NCBI GenBank assembly: GCA_003162475.1
Contig: PMOI01000016.1
Coordinates: 205,629-269,628, forward strand
Direction of reading: 5' to 3'
From: Acidimicrobiaceae bacterium
Lineage (GTDB): Bacteria > Actinomycetota > Acidimicrobiia > Acidimicrobiales > RAAP-2
Length of the DNA: 64,000 nucleotides
Shown: piece by piece, positions 37,001-44,423 of the stretch
Position numbering within the stretch: position 1 is the first letter of the stretch
Layout of the letters: each line of letters begins with the position of its first letter
Translations under genes and position numbers: made by a program
The notes under the pieces: model-generated
The model's database searches: none
What the model saw: only the letters and a program-made list of their open reading frames with translations
What the model was told of the DNA's origin: nothing

Positions 37001-37582
37001 GTTCCCCAAGTGGTCTGGGGACACTACCCCGCCGCTTCGGACGGCAACGATCTCATCATCTACACCGACGAATCGCGCGATAGTGAGATCACGCGTTTTC
37101 ACTTTCCGCGTCAAAGTGTCGCGCCGCACCTCTGTATCGCCGACTTCTTTCGCTCCAACGAAAGCCCCGACCACGACTACGCCAGTTTCATGCTCGCGAC
37201 GATGGGCAGTCGCGTCTCCGAGCGAGCGCACCAACTTTTCGCGGAGAATCGCTACAGCGACTACTTGATGCTGCACGGGCTCGGCGTGGAGATGGCCGAG
37301 GCGCTCGCTGAACTCTGGCACAAACGCATTCGTGAAGAGCTGGGCTTCGTGCAAGAAGACGGGCCCACGCTGACCGGCCTCTTTCGCCAGAAGTACCGCG
37401 GCGGACGTTACTCGTGGGGCTATCCGGCCTGTCCCGACCTCAGCGATAACGCGAAAGTGGCGGCACTGCTCGAATCGGAGCGAATAGGCGTGTCGGTCTC
37501 AGAAGGCTTCCAGCTCCACCCCGAACAGACGACCGACGCCATTATCTGTCATCACCCCAAGGCCAAATACTTCGTCGCCTAA
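34076..37582 (+). CDS. metH: Cobalamin-dependent methionine synthase
   Basis: MetH transfers a methyl group from 5-methyltetrahydrofolate to homocysteine through methylcobalamin. All four modules are present in 1168 residues. The homocysteine domain (about 20-325) has zinc Cys in NCATGP and GGCCGTT. The pterin domain (about 345-615) follows. The cobalamin module has a cap at about 650-740 and the Rossmann motif GDVHDIGKN starting at residue 743 (its His binds cobalt). The reactivation domain (about 900-1168) contains RGGRYSWGYPACPDL. The ATG is near-leaderless. It is divergent from the adenosyltransferase gene. Confidence 0.96.
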   Translation: MEPTLRPPFARPSGDDPYLKALAERVVIFDGATGTNLQLLNLSADDFGGPALEGCNEILSMTRPDVIEALHRSFFDVGVDVVETDSFGSFSVVLAEYDIAERTHELAFASAQIARRVADSYASAHEPKFVAGSMGPGTKFPTLGQISYDDLSASYEELAFGLLEGGVDLLLIETMFDLLSGKAAIAACHRAMARHGRIVPIQAQVTIELTGRMLPGTEIGAAVAALSPLGIDVIGLNCATGPVEMYEPLRTLSDSAAMPVSCMPNAGLPSVVNGKMHYDLTPDALAEHLAKFVTEYGVQVVGGCCGTTPEHLARVIETVRPLAAAKRSPVVDHAVASIYSPVSYQQDRSVLLVGERTNANGSKRFRDAMLEGDWDTCVEIGREQIKEGAHVLDVCVDYTGADGVSDMNELMSRLSTQSSVPIMIDTTEAPVARQALTWLGGKPLLNSVNLEEGDAPGTRLDSFLSLAAEFGAAVVATCIDEEGQARDADWKVRAAKAITDLAVSRYGLDPHDIFIDTLALPLSTGMIESRRDGIETLEAIRRIKVELPGVRTILGLSNISFGLNPAARQVLNSVFLHEAAEAGLDAAIVHASKILPLHRIEEEVRQVCLDLIYDRRRDDYDPLSELLRLFEGVSTASNQGPALDDLPLNERLKRRIIDGARVGLEDDLNQAMDEGAKPLQIVNEILLDGMRVVGDLFASGEMQLPFVLQSAETMKTAVSHLEPLMEKSDQGGRGRVVLATVKGDVHDIGKNLVDIILTNNGYEVINLGIKVGVNEMLSAVEEHKADALGMSGLLVKSTLIMRENLEIMNERSMSEVPVLLGGAALTRTYVERDLREIYGGRLFYGKDAFEGLRVLDQLGDIRRGGTDDPNFGRELSQKKVQRRFRDPAPETDLTLPSRSPDVETDNPLYLPPFLGSRVAKGMSLDEISEFLNLTALFRNQWGFRPENGEDDKAFKERVSSTLREQMSIAVEEDLLVPQVVWGHYPAASDGNDLIIYTDESRDSEITRFHFPRQSVAPHLCIADFFRSNESPDHDYASFMLATMGSRVSERAHQLFAENRYSDYLMLHGLGVEMAEALAELWHKRIREELGFVQEDGPTLTGLFRQKYRGGRYSWGYPACPDLSDNAKVAALLESERIGVSVSEGFQLHPEQTTDAIICHHPKAKYFVA

Positions 37583-37701
37583 CGAAGCGTGAGTTCGACA
37601 GCACCGCAAGACGAAACAGGTTGGACTCTCGTAGTGGGACTTCCGTCGAATTTCCGCGCGCTTCAGTGGGCGCGACCCTGACCTTGTGCGACTATTGAAC
37701 G

Positions 37702-38706
37702 ATGGCCAGCTCCGACGCGCTAACGATGAGCGAAAACGTGTCCGCAGCGGGTTGGATTCGCGAGCGCCTCAGCCCATGGAATTCGCGTTTAATGACGTCC
37801 GTCGTTCCGAGCGGCTTCGACGCCTACGCCAGGATTTTGCACCCGGTGGAGTTGCCCCGAGATGGGGGCCCAGTCATTCGGTGGGCGGACGTGTCGCGCT
37901 GGAGTGGTGTCCCATTACACCCTCTGGTTCAGTGGCACGAGGTCGCGTTGCCCGAGACGATTCCTCCTACCGAGCCCCCATGGAGGAGTCAGGGCCCACG
38001 ACAAGGCACCCTTTTCTTCCCCGACGCTGAAGCGCTTATAGAGGACCTGACTTCGTACACGGCGACGCCGAACGTGTGTTTCTTCTGCGTGTGGGTCGGA
38101 TACTTCGGCGGTGCGGCCGTGTTCGTCCCACTCGGTTCACCCCCGGTGCACATTCCAGCACTGGCGCAGCCATCGCGGCTGGTGGAGTTACCTTTTCGCG
38201 AGTACGGACTCTACGAAGGCTCACTCGCGGAGGCCACCTCATTCAAGATGGCGAGCAGCCATCATCAGCAGACGCCGAACCTTTGGTGGCCGGCGGATCA
38301 ATCATGGTGCGTCGCCAGCGAAATCGATCTACCGTGGACCTACGTGGGCGGTTCGTCGGAACTTATCGACCACCTCCTTGGCGATGAAAGGCTAGAGACA
38401 GTGGCCGCGTCGCCGGGTGACCCGCTCTGGATTGACATCGGCGGTTGGCTATCCGATCTGATTGAGCATGCGGTCGACGAAGTCCTTTCCACTGGCTCAG
38501 TGAGTCTGAGCCTCGCCGCTGGCACCGTTACCGTGCAGTGGGAGCGGTCTCGTGGACGAAGAAAGGGAACGATCACCACCCGATCTGAGAGATCCGGCGG
38601 CTGGAGCGGTGGTGGCTCGCCGGTCAACACGCGCGATCCCTTTGAGATGAGACGAAAGATCGCGCTGCAAATCCACCGTGCGGCTCTCTCATTGGTCAAC
38701 GTGTGA
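37702..38706 (+). CDS. Conserved-looking protein of unknown function, 334 residues
   Basis: I do not recognise a named family. The sequence is rich in Trp and Pro, has no membrane segment and no catalytic signature I can name. The N-terminal third contains SGFDAYARILHP and WADVSRWSG, a pattern I associate loosely with uncharacterised actinobacterial proteins. The last 60 residues include an Arg/Gly-rich stretch (RGRRKGTITTRS) and a Gly/Ser-rich one. Codon use is somewhat less GC-biased than in metH, which may mean transfer. It stands alone between metH and the lipoate operon. The 119 bases upstream hold no clear promoter. Confidence 0.72.
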   Translation: MASSDALTMSENVSAAGWIRERLSPWNSRLMTSVVPSGFDAYARILHPVELPRDGGPVIRWADVSRWSGVPLHPLVQWHEVALPETIPPTEPPWRSQGPRQGTLFFPDAEALIEDLTSYTATPNVCFFCVWVGYFGGAAVFVPLGSPPVHIPALAQPSRLVELPFREYGLYEGSLAEATSFKMASSHHQQTPNLWWPADQSWCVASEIDLPWTYVGGSSELIDHLLGDERLETVAASPGDPLWIDIGGWLSDLIEHAVDEVLSTGSVSLSLAAGTVTVQWERSRGRRKGTITTRSERSGGWSGGGSPVNTRDPFEMRRKIALQIHRAALSLVNV

Positions 38707-38810
38707 TCGCCAACAGTCAACTCAACGCCGACAGGAAGACGGAATTTTCAATCCTTATTCCAAAAGCGGATTCATCTGAATTCGAACAAAATATGTGCGC
38801 CTACACCTCA

Positions 38811-38825
38811 CCTTGCTATGCAAGG
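38811..38825. terminator. Small hairpin between the unknown gene and lipBA
   Basis: CCTTGC-TAT-GCAAGG is a perfect 6-bp stem between convergent genes, without a T-tract. It is the only likely end signal in the 136-base gap. Confidence 0.35.
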
Positions 38826-38842
38826 CAACGAGGCGTACCCGT

Positions 38843-40471
38843 TCAGCGCCGCAACAGAGGGGCTGCGACGGGTGTGGCGTCACTTAGGGCTTCGCGAGCG
38901 TGATAACTCGAGCGAGTGAGGGGCGAGGACTGCACGTGGCGAAGGCCAAGTCGTCGACCTCGCTCGGCCAGGTCGACGAACTCGGCCGGCTCCCAGAAGC
39001 GAGCGACCGGAAGGTGACGTTCGGTGGGGCGAAGATACTGCCCGATCGTGACGATCTGTACGCCGACGGCCGCCAAGTCCGCCAACGTCTCTTCAACTTC
39101 GTCGACAGTCTCGCCTAGTCCCACCATGAGACCGGACTTCGTCGTAAGCCCGGCGTGCGCGCTGCGCGCGAGGACGGTCAACGAGCGGAGGTACCCGGCG
39201 CTCGGACGAACGGCGCGCTGCAGCCGGGCAACGGTTTCGATGTTGTGGTTCATCACGTCGGGACGCGCGTCAATGAGCATCTGCAGCGAATCGGCGTCAC
39301 CCTTGAGGTCGCTCGTCAACACCTCGACGTTGGTGCCCGGCGAACGCTCGCGAATCGCCCGCACGCTTTGGGCAATGGCGCCCGCGCCGCCGTCGGCGAG
39401 GTCGTCACGCGCCACGCACGTGATGACCGCGTGGGCCAAGTTGAGTCGAACGACGGCCTCGGCCACGCGTTCGGGCTCGGTGGGATCGAGAGCCAGAGGT
39501 TTGCGGGTGTCGACGAGACAGAAGCCACACGCCCTCGTGCAGCGTTCGCCGTTGACCATGAACGTCGCCGTTCCCGCGGACCAGCATTCGAAGATGTTGG
39601 GACACCCCGCCTCTTCGCACACCGTCACCAAGCGCAGGTCTTCGGTGAGTTTGCGAAGCGACTGGTACTCCGTGCCCATGTGCGCCTCGATACGGAGCCA
39701 CTCGGGCTTGCGCACGTTGAGCGCAAGGCCCGCGTCGGGGTCAACCCCGGCCTTGCGTAGACGCCGAATGAGGGGACGCTCCTCTGAGGTCGTAGCGACG
39801 CTGCGGTCCACGCGAGCGACTCGCGACACTCCACCGAGTTGGCGCTCGAGTTCTTCACCTAAGAGATTCTCGACGTCCACAGTGGTGACGGCGAGGCCGA
39901 GCGAATGCAATGAGGCGACGGGCTTGTCGGGGATGCCGCAGGGCACGATGGCCTTGAATCCTTCGAGATCGATCTCGACGTTGAGCGCTACTCCGTGCAA
40001 CGTGCGCCGATGGCCCGCGTCGTTTCGTTCCGTACGGACACCGACCGCGGCGATCTTCGAGGGAAGACCCTCGAGGTGAGCCCACACACCCGGGTATCCC
40101 TCGAGGCGGCCGACGTCGCCGAGGTGACCGTCGGGGTCAGCTCGGTGGACCGCGGCGATGACGGCGTCTTCGAGCTTTCGAACGTGAGCCTTACCGGCAG
40201 CGGGGTCGTCGTCGACACTCACGATCGCCCACGCCACCACCTGACCAGGTGCGTGGTAGGTGACGTCGCCCCCACGATCGGCGTCGATGACGACGGCGTT
40301 CAACTGAGACGGGGGTATGAGGAAGTGCTCCTCCAACGTTCGTACGCCTCGGGTGTAGGTGGGCGGATGTTCGAACAACAAGACGTAGTCGTCACTCGCT
40401 TGCAGTAGGGCACGCTGGAGATCGTTGGCTTCGACGAACGAGACTCTGCCTAGGTGACGTCGGCGCAACAT
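38843..40471 (-). CDS. Fused octanoyltransferase-lipoyl synthase (LipB-LipA)
   Basis: One 542-residue chain holds both steps of lipoate assembly. The N-terminal LipB part (1 to about 205) has RGGDVTYHAPGQ (66-77), Lys139 in LPSKIAAVG and Cys178 in PCGI, the acyl-transfer dyad. The C-terminal LipA part (about 250-542) has the auxiliary cluster Cys285, Cys290 and Cys296 (Cx4Cx5C) and the radical-SAM Cys311, Cys315 and Cys318 (Cx3Cx2C), and ends SSYHAR. Both active sites look complete. The linker is about 40 residues. It directly follows sucB, whose lipoyl domain is a likely substrate. The Fe-S clusters would come from the SUF genes 7 kb away. Confidence 0.93.
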   Translation of the reverse strand: MLRRRHLGRVSFVEANDLQRALLQASDDYVLLFEHPPTYTRGVRTLEEHFLIPPSQLNAVVIDADRGGDVTYHAPGQVVAWAIVSVDDDPAAGKAHVRKLEDAVIAAVHRADPDGHLGDVGRLEGYPGVWAHLEGLPSKIAAVGVRTERNDAGHRRTLHGVALNVEIDLEGFKAIVPCGIPDKPVASLHSLGLAVTTVDVENLLGEELERQLGGVSRVARVDRSVATTSEERPLIRRLRKAGVDPDAGLALNVRKPEWLRIEAHMGTEYQSLRKLTEDLRLVTVCEEAGCPNIFECWSAGTATFMVNGERCTRACGFCLVDTRKPLALDPTEPERVAEAVVRLNLAHAVITCVARDDLADGGAGAIAQSVRAIRERSPGTNVEVLTSDLKGDADSLQMLIDARPDVMNHNIETVARLQRAVRPSAGYLRSLTVLARSAHAGLTTKSGLMVGLGETVDEVEETLADLAAVGVQIVTIGQYLRPTERHLPVARFWEPAEFVDLAERGRRLGLRHVQSSPLTRSSYHAREALSDATPVAAPLLRR

Positions 40472-41662
40472 CTAGCGCTCGCTCGCCAGGTCCATGCCCG
40501 CGAGCAGTTCGGCCACTCGTTCGAGGTAACTGGCCGCGCCCACCGGTTCACAGACTCGATGATCGAACGAGAGACCCAAGACCAGTCGCCGACCAATCTC
40601 AAGGACCGGCGATCCGCTGGCTTCGCTTACGACCGGCACGAGACGAACAGCGCCCATCGAGACAATTGCGACTTCGGGCTGGATGATGATCGGCGTCGCC
40701 CAGAGCGTGTGCTTCGTCGGGGCGCCCGAAACGGTGAACGTGCCACCCATGAGATCGTCCGTCGTCAGTTGGCGCGAACGCAGACGATCGTCGAGTTCGT
40801 TGACCCGACGTGCCAACGCCCGCAACGTCAGTCCCGCGGCCGCGTGCACCACCGGCACCAACATCCCGTCGTCGGCGATTGCTCGAACGACGCCCAGATT
40901 GACGGTGCGGTGCAGTACGAACTCGTTGCCGGCGTACGTGGCGTTGAGGAACTCGAACTCGGCGAGCGCGCGAACGGCGGCCAAGCTCACGACCATCTCG
41001 TCACTGATCGGTTCTCCGTCGCGCGTGACGCGTCCGAGCTGGTCGAGTTCGCCGAAGATTGCACCGTCGACTTCAACGGCTACGAATCCGTGTGGCGTAC
41101 TCTGACTCGAGACCGACATGTGTTGGCCCATACGGCGTCGCCCGTTGCTGAGCGGCACGACCAACTCTTCTGTCGGTCCGTCAGCGACCGCACGCTCGGC
41201 GTCACGACGAGTGATCGCGCCACCGGGGCCGGTGCCTTGGACGGCGGAGGCCGCGACGCCACCGTCATGAAGAATGCGTCGCACGACGGGCGACACCACG
41301 CCACCGTTTGGCGACGTCTCAGTAGATCGGCTCGGCGTCGGAGCTTTCGGAGTGGGCGCGGGCGCCACCGGCGCCGCAGGCGTCGTTGGCGTTTCGCCCG
41401 GTGGTGACACGGTCGTGGCGACCGACGCGTTTTCATCGATTACTGCGACGCGCGAGCCGGTCTCGACGGTGTCGCCTTCGCCCGCGAGGATCTCCACGAG
41501 CACCCCCGCAGCTGGAGAGGGCATTTCGGAGTCGACCTTGTCGGTCGACACTTCAAAAAGTGGCTCGTCACGCGCGACGACGTCACCCACCTTCTTGAAC
41601 CATTGCGTGATGATTCCTTCGGTGACCGACTCACCCAATGACGGCAGCGTGACGTCAGCCAA
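40472..41662 (-). CDS. 2-oxoacid dehydrogenase E2 (dihydrolipoyl acyltransferase, SucB-like)
   Basis: The 396-residue E2 core protein has one lipoyl domain (1-78, Lys42 in TDKVDSE). A Pro/Ala/Thr linker follows, then a peripheral-subunit-binding domain (about 112-150) and the catalytic domain. Catalytic His368 is present in SFDHRV, but the HxxxDG motif reads HRVCEP: the usual Asp is Glu372 and the usual Gly is Pro373. N-terminal DVTLPSLGESVTEG is SucB-like, though pyruvate or branched-chain use cannot be excluded. It starts with TTG at 41662 overlapping the lpd stop by 8 bases. No E1 gene is in the window. Confidence 0.85.
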   Translation of the reverse strand: MADVTLPSLGESVTEGIITQWFKKVGDVVARDEPLFEVSTDKVDSEMPSPAAGVLVEILAGEGDTVETGSRVAVIDENASVATTVSPPGETPTTPAAPVAPAPTPKAPTPSRSTETSPNGGVVSPVVRRILHDGGVAASAVQGTGPGGAITRRDAERAVADGPTEELVVPLSNGRRRMGQHMSVSSQSTPHGFVAVEVDGAIFGELDQLGRVTRDGEPISDEMVVSLAAVRALAEFEFLNATYAGNEFVLHRTVNLGVVRAIADDGMLVPVVHAAAGLTLRALARRVNELDDRLRSRQLTTDDLMGGTFTVSGAPTKHTLWATPIIIQPEVAIVSMGAVRLVPVVSEASGSPVLEIGRRLVLGLSFDHRVCEPVGAASYLERVAELLAGMDLASER

Positions 41663-43076
41663 CGTGCAACCCGCGACCAGCCAACGCGAGGAGTGTTTCG
41701 CCGAAAGTCTCCGAGAGCGACGGGTGGGGCTGGATCAGCGCGGCCGCTTCTTCGGCGGTGGCTTCCCAGTTGACAGCAAAGTAACCCGCGCCGAGCTGTT
41801 CGGTTACCCACGGACCTGCCATGTGCACGCCAAGAATCTGACCGCCCGTCCCGTCAGCGCGCTTTTCGGCGATGATCTTGACGACACCCTCGGTGTCACC
41901 AATGATCTGCGCGCGAGAGTTTCCGCCGAAGGGATCCTTCTTCACCACGACGTCGTAGCCCTTTTCCTTCGCGGCGGCTTCGGTGAGGCCGCAGAAGGCG
42001 ACCTCGGGATTCGAGTAGATGGCCCAAGGTACGCGGTCGTAGTCGACTGGCACGACGGGCTCACCGAGAATGGTTTTGATGGCGACGATAGCTTCGGCGA
42101 AGCCCACGTGCGCGAGTTGGGGCGTCCCGGCGACGACGTCGCCCACGGCGAAGACGTGCGCCGCGGCCGTGCGCTGATAGCTGTCAGCCACCACGAAACC
42201 CCGATCATCGATCTCGACGCCGGTGCCTTCAGCCAAGAGTCCTTCGGTGCGCGGACGTCGGCCCACGGACATGACGACCATGTCAGTCTCGACGTTCTCT
42301 TCGCCCTCGACGGCGATCGTCGTCGATCCCTTCTTGGGGGTGTGGCCGGTGATCTTCGCGCCTACGCGAATTTCGATCCCGCGCTTCTTGAACGAGCGCT
42401 GCACAACGCTGGCGACTTCACTGTCACAGCCCGCCAGAATCGAGGGAAGAAACTCGAGAATCGTGACCTTGGTGCCCATGTCTGAAAGGAGCGAGGCGAA
42501 CTCACATCCAATTGCGCCGCCGCCGATGACGGTGGCGCGTGCGGGCAGTGCACTGAGGTCGAGAAACTCATCTGAGGTGACGACGATCTTCCCGTCGACG
42601 TCAAAGCCGGGCACGGTGCGCGGCACGGAGCCCGCGGCCAAGATGACGTTGGCGCCCTTTGCCACGACACCGGCGTCAGCGCCGTCGAGGATGGTGACGC
42701 TCAAATCCTTGTCGAGGCGTCCAGTTCCTTCGAAGACGGTGACCTTTCGACCCTTCAAAAGGCCCGATAGTCCCTTGAAGAGGCGATCGACGATCTCGTT
42801 CTTTCGAGCTTGGCTGACGGCGAAATCTACCGACACGCTCTTCGCGGTGATGCCGAAGTCCGACGAGTGCTCGACCGTGCGATGGACGTGCGCGGTTTCC
42901 AAGAACTCCTTCGCCGGGACGCAGCCGCGATGCAAGCACGTGCCACCGACCTTGTCACGCTCGATAAGGGCGACGTTGAGACCGGCCGCGGCGCCGTAGA
43001 GGGCGGCGGCGTAGCCACCAGGTCCTCCTCCGATTACGACGACATCGAACTGCTGGACCTCGTTAACCACGGTCAT
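41655..43076 (-). CDS. lpd: Dihydrolipoamide dehydrogenase (E3)
   Basis: FAD- and NAD-dependent E3 that reoxidises lipoyl groups. The 473-residue chain starts with the FAD motif VVVIGGGPGGYAAA, has redox Cys47 and Cys52 (GGTCLHRGC), the NAD-binding VIGGGAIGCEFA and a second FAD motif HVFAVGDV. The C-terminal dimer His lies in HPSLSE. It is the first gene of the lpd-sucB-lipBA operon. GAAGGG immediately precedes the ATG. Confidence 0.94.
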   Translation of the reverse strand: MTVVNEVQQFDVVVIGGGPGGYAAALYGAAAGLNVALIERDKVGGTCLHRGCVPAKEFLETAHVHRTVEHSSDFGITAKSVSVDFAVSQARKNEIVDRLFKGLSGLLKGRKVTVFEGTGRLDKDLSVTILDGADAGVVAKGANVILAAGSVPRTVPGFDVDGKIVVTSDEFLDLSALPARATVIGGGAIGCEFASLLSDMGTKVTILEFLPSILAGCDSEVASVVQRSFKKRGIEIRVGAKITGHTPKKGSTTIAVEGEENVETDMVVMSVGRRPRTEGLLAEGTGVEIDDRGFVVADSYQRTAAAHVFAVGDVVAGTPQLAHVGFAEAIVAIKTILGEPVVPVDYDRVPWAIYSNPEVAFCGLTEAAAKEKGYDVVVKKDPFGGNSRAQIIGDTEGVVKIIAEKRADGTGGQILGVHMAGPWVTEQLGAGYFAVNWEATAEEAAALIQPHPSLSETFGETLLALAGRGLHVG

Positions 43077-43112
43077 TCCCTTCGGTAGTACAGCACCATC
43101 CCCCAGAAGGAA

Positions 43113-43118
43113 ATCCTA
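43113..43118 (-). promoter_or_regulatory. -10 box (TAGGAT) for the lpd-sucB-lipBA operon
   Basis: On the minus strand TAGGAT lies about 36 bases before the lpd ATG, with TTGGGA 15 bases further upstream as a possible -35 box. This gives a short leader that includes a ribosome site. Confidence 0.4.
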
Positions 43119-43268
43119 ATGTTTTTGCGCATATCCCAACGCGTTGTCAACGCCGCAACGGCGATTCGAACGCCGTCTTTCGGGCCCTCGTGCATTCGGC
43201 ACTTTCTAGAAGCTACGCGCTGGCGCGCGACAGGTGTCCTTCGGGCGTCGTGACACCGACAACGTCCT

Positions 43269-43397
43269 CTAGTCGCAGGTGACCCTGTCGGACGGCGGCG
43301 AGGTGCACGTCGTGGTCGTCGTGACCGGAACGGTGGTGCGGGGCGTGTAGACGGTCGTCGGTGGCGCCGCGACTGTGGTGGTCGTCGCGACGTCGCG
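43269..43397 (-). pseudogene. Orphan Thr/Pro/Val-rich coding remnant
   Basis: Within the 387-base gap 43077-43463, one minus-strand frame between a TAA (43398-43400) and a TAG (43269-43271) encodes about 42 residues rich in Thr, Val and Pro (TTTTV, TTVYTP, VPVTTTTTC). It closes with two Cys (TTTTTCTSPP and VTCD). It has no start codon. It resembles the Thr-rich tails of secreted proteins such as the LCP protein in this window and may be the last part of a deleted gene. Rest of the gap: only the lpd promoter. Confidence 0.35.
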
Positions 43398-43463
43398 TTA
43401 CGTTTCAGCCAAGAGACACCGCGAGCCACTTACGTGAAGGGACCCCAGTCCGAGAGCTCGAGG

Positions 43464-43901
43464 TTACGAGTGACGACCACGCTGCACGTCAGCAGCCGCC
43501 GTGGCCAGTTCGTCCACGAAGTCATTCATGCGATCGCCCGAGTGACCCTTGACCCAGGAGAACGTCACCTCGCGATCGCCCTCCAAAACGAGCGGGAGCA
43601 GCGCTTCCCAGAGGTCTCGGTTCGCGACACTTTGACCCTTGGAGTTCTTCCAGTTACGCCGGAGCCAACCGACGTACCACTTGTCGTGAAAACATTTCAC
43701 CACGTAGTTCGAATCACTGACAATCTCGACTGCGCCGTCGGGGTGTTCGCGAAGTGCCTCAATGACGGCGATCACCTCCATGCGTTGGTTCGTGGTGTGC
43801 GCCTCGGCGCCGCTCGCGAACTCGTCGGGACCACTCGCCCAGGCCCACCCGCCCGGTCCGGGATTACCGCGGCAGGCGCCGTCGGTATGAATACGAATCA
43901 T
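43464..43901 (-). CDS. rnhA: Ribonuclease HI
   Basis: The 145-residue RNase HI cuts RNA in RNA-DNA hybrids. Catalytic acids are Asp7 in HTDGACRGNPG, Glu in NQRMEV, Asp in VSDSNYV and the last Asp in RMNDFVDEL. It complements rnhB at 4.1-4.8 kb, giving both RNase H types in one window. The ATG overlaps the stop of the upstream Rrf2 gene by 4 bases. Confidence 0.93.
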   Translation of the reverse strand: MIRIHTDGACRGNPGPGGWAWASGPDEFASGAEAHTTNQRMEVIAVIEALREHPDGAVEIVSDSNYVVKCFHDKWYVGWLRRNWKNSKGQSVANRDLWEALLPLVLEGDREVTFSWVKGHSGDRMNDFVDELATAAADVQRGRHS

Positions 43902-44356
43902 ATGATTCGCGTTATCCAGGCATCCGGGTCACCGGTGAAACGCGTGACGGCCGGGGGCAAGTCGCCGCGCAGCACCTGTCCGAGTGTGACGTGCTCAAGC
44001 ACCTCGCGCAACGTCCCGCGAACGGCCACCCACACGTCACGCAGATGCTTGGCTTCGCCTTCGTAGACGAGCGTCTCGGGACGCATGCCCCTGACGCCGG
44101 CCATGGGTCCACTCACCACGCGCAAGATGTCGGCAATCGTGATGTCGTCGGGATCGTGCGCGAGTTTGAAGCCGCCCTCGGGTCCACGTTGGCTCGTCAC
44201 GAGTCCCCCACGACGAAGATCAGAGAGAATGGCACCGAGAAACTTAGCTGGCAGGTCCTGCTCGTGGGCCAAGTGATCGGCGCTCACCGAGACGTCACTC
44301 GCCGCCAGCGTCAAGAGTGCGCGAATGGCGTAGTCAGCCTTGGCGGGAATCTGCAT
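43898..44356 (-). CDS. Rrf2-family transcriptional regulator without cysteines
   Basis: The 152-residue protein has the Rrf2 winged helix: AKADYAIRALLTLAA at the N-terminus, then LPAKFLGAILSDLRRGGLVTSQRGPEGGF. Rrf2 proteins such as IscR and NsrR sense Fe-S, NO or redox through three clustered Cys; this one has no Cys at all, so any signal must be different. The ATG at 44356 is preferred to an upstream start 6 codons earlier because CAGAAT lies 6 bases before it. It is coupled to rnhA and divergent from thiE. SUF genes start 3.3 kb away, so SUF control is possible but unproven. Confidence 0.85.
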   Translation of the reverse strand: MQIPAKADYAIRALLTLAASDVSVSADHLAHEQDLPAKFLGAILSDLRRGGLVTSQRGPEGGFKLAHDPDDITIADILRVVSGPMAGVRGMRPETLVYEGEAKHLRDVWVAVRGTLREVLEHVTLGQVLRGDLPPAVTRFTGDPDAWITRII

Positions 44357-44410
44357 AGCCCTATTCTGCCCCACGACGTTGTCGAGCGGGGAGAGTTTGG
44401 CTCCAACTTA

Positions 44411-44416
44411 TAGGGT
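44411..44416 (+). promoter_or_regulatory. Leaderless -10 box (TAGGGT) for thiE
   Basis: TAGGGT ends 7 bases before the GTG at 44424. It rules out a TPP riboswitch in the thiE leader. Confidence 0.5.
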
Positions 44417-44423
44417 GGTCCAC

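Noticed and set aside
44357..44423. TPP riboswitch before thiE
   Set aside because: The gap is 67 bases with a -10 box 7 bases from the start; no THI-box core is seen.
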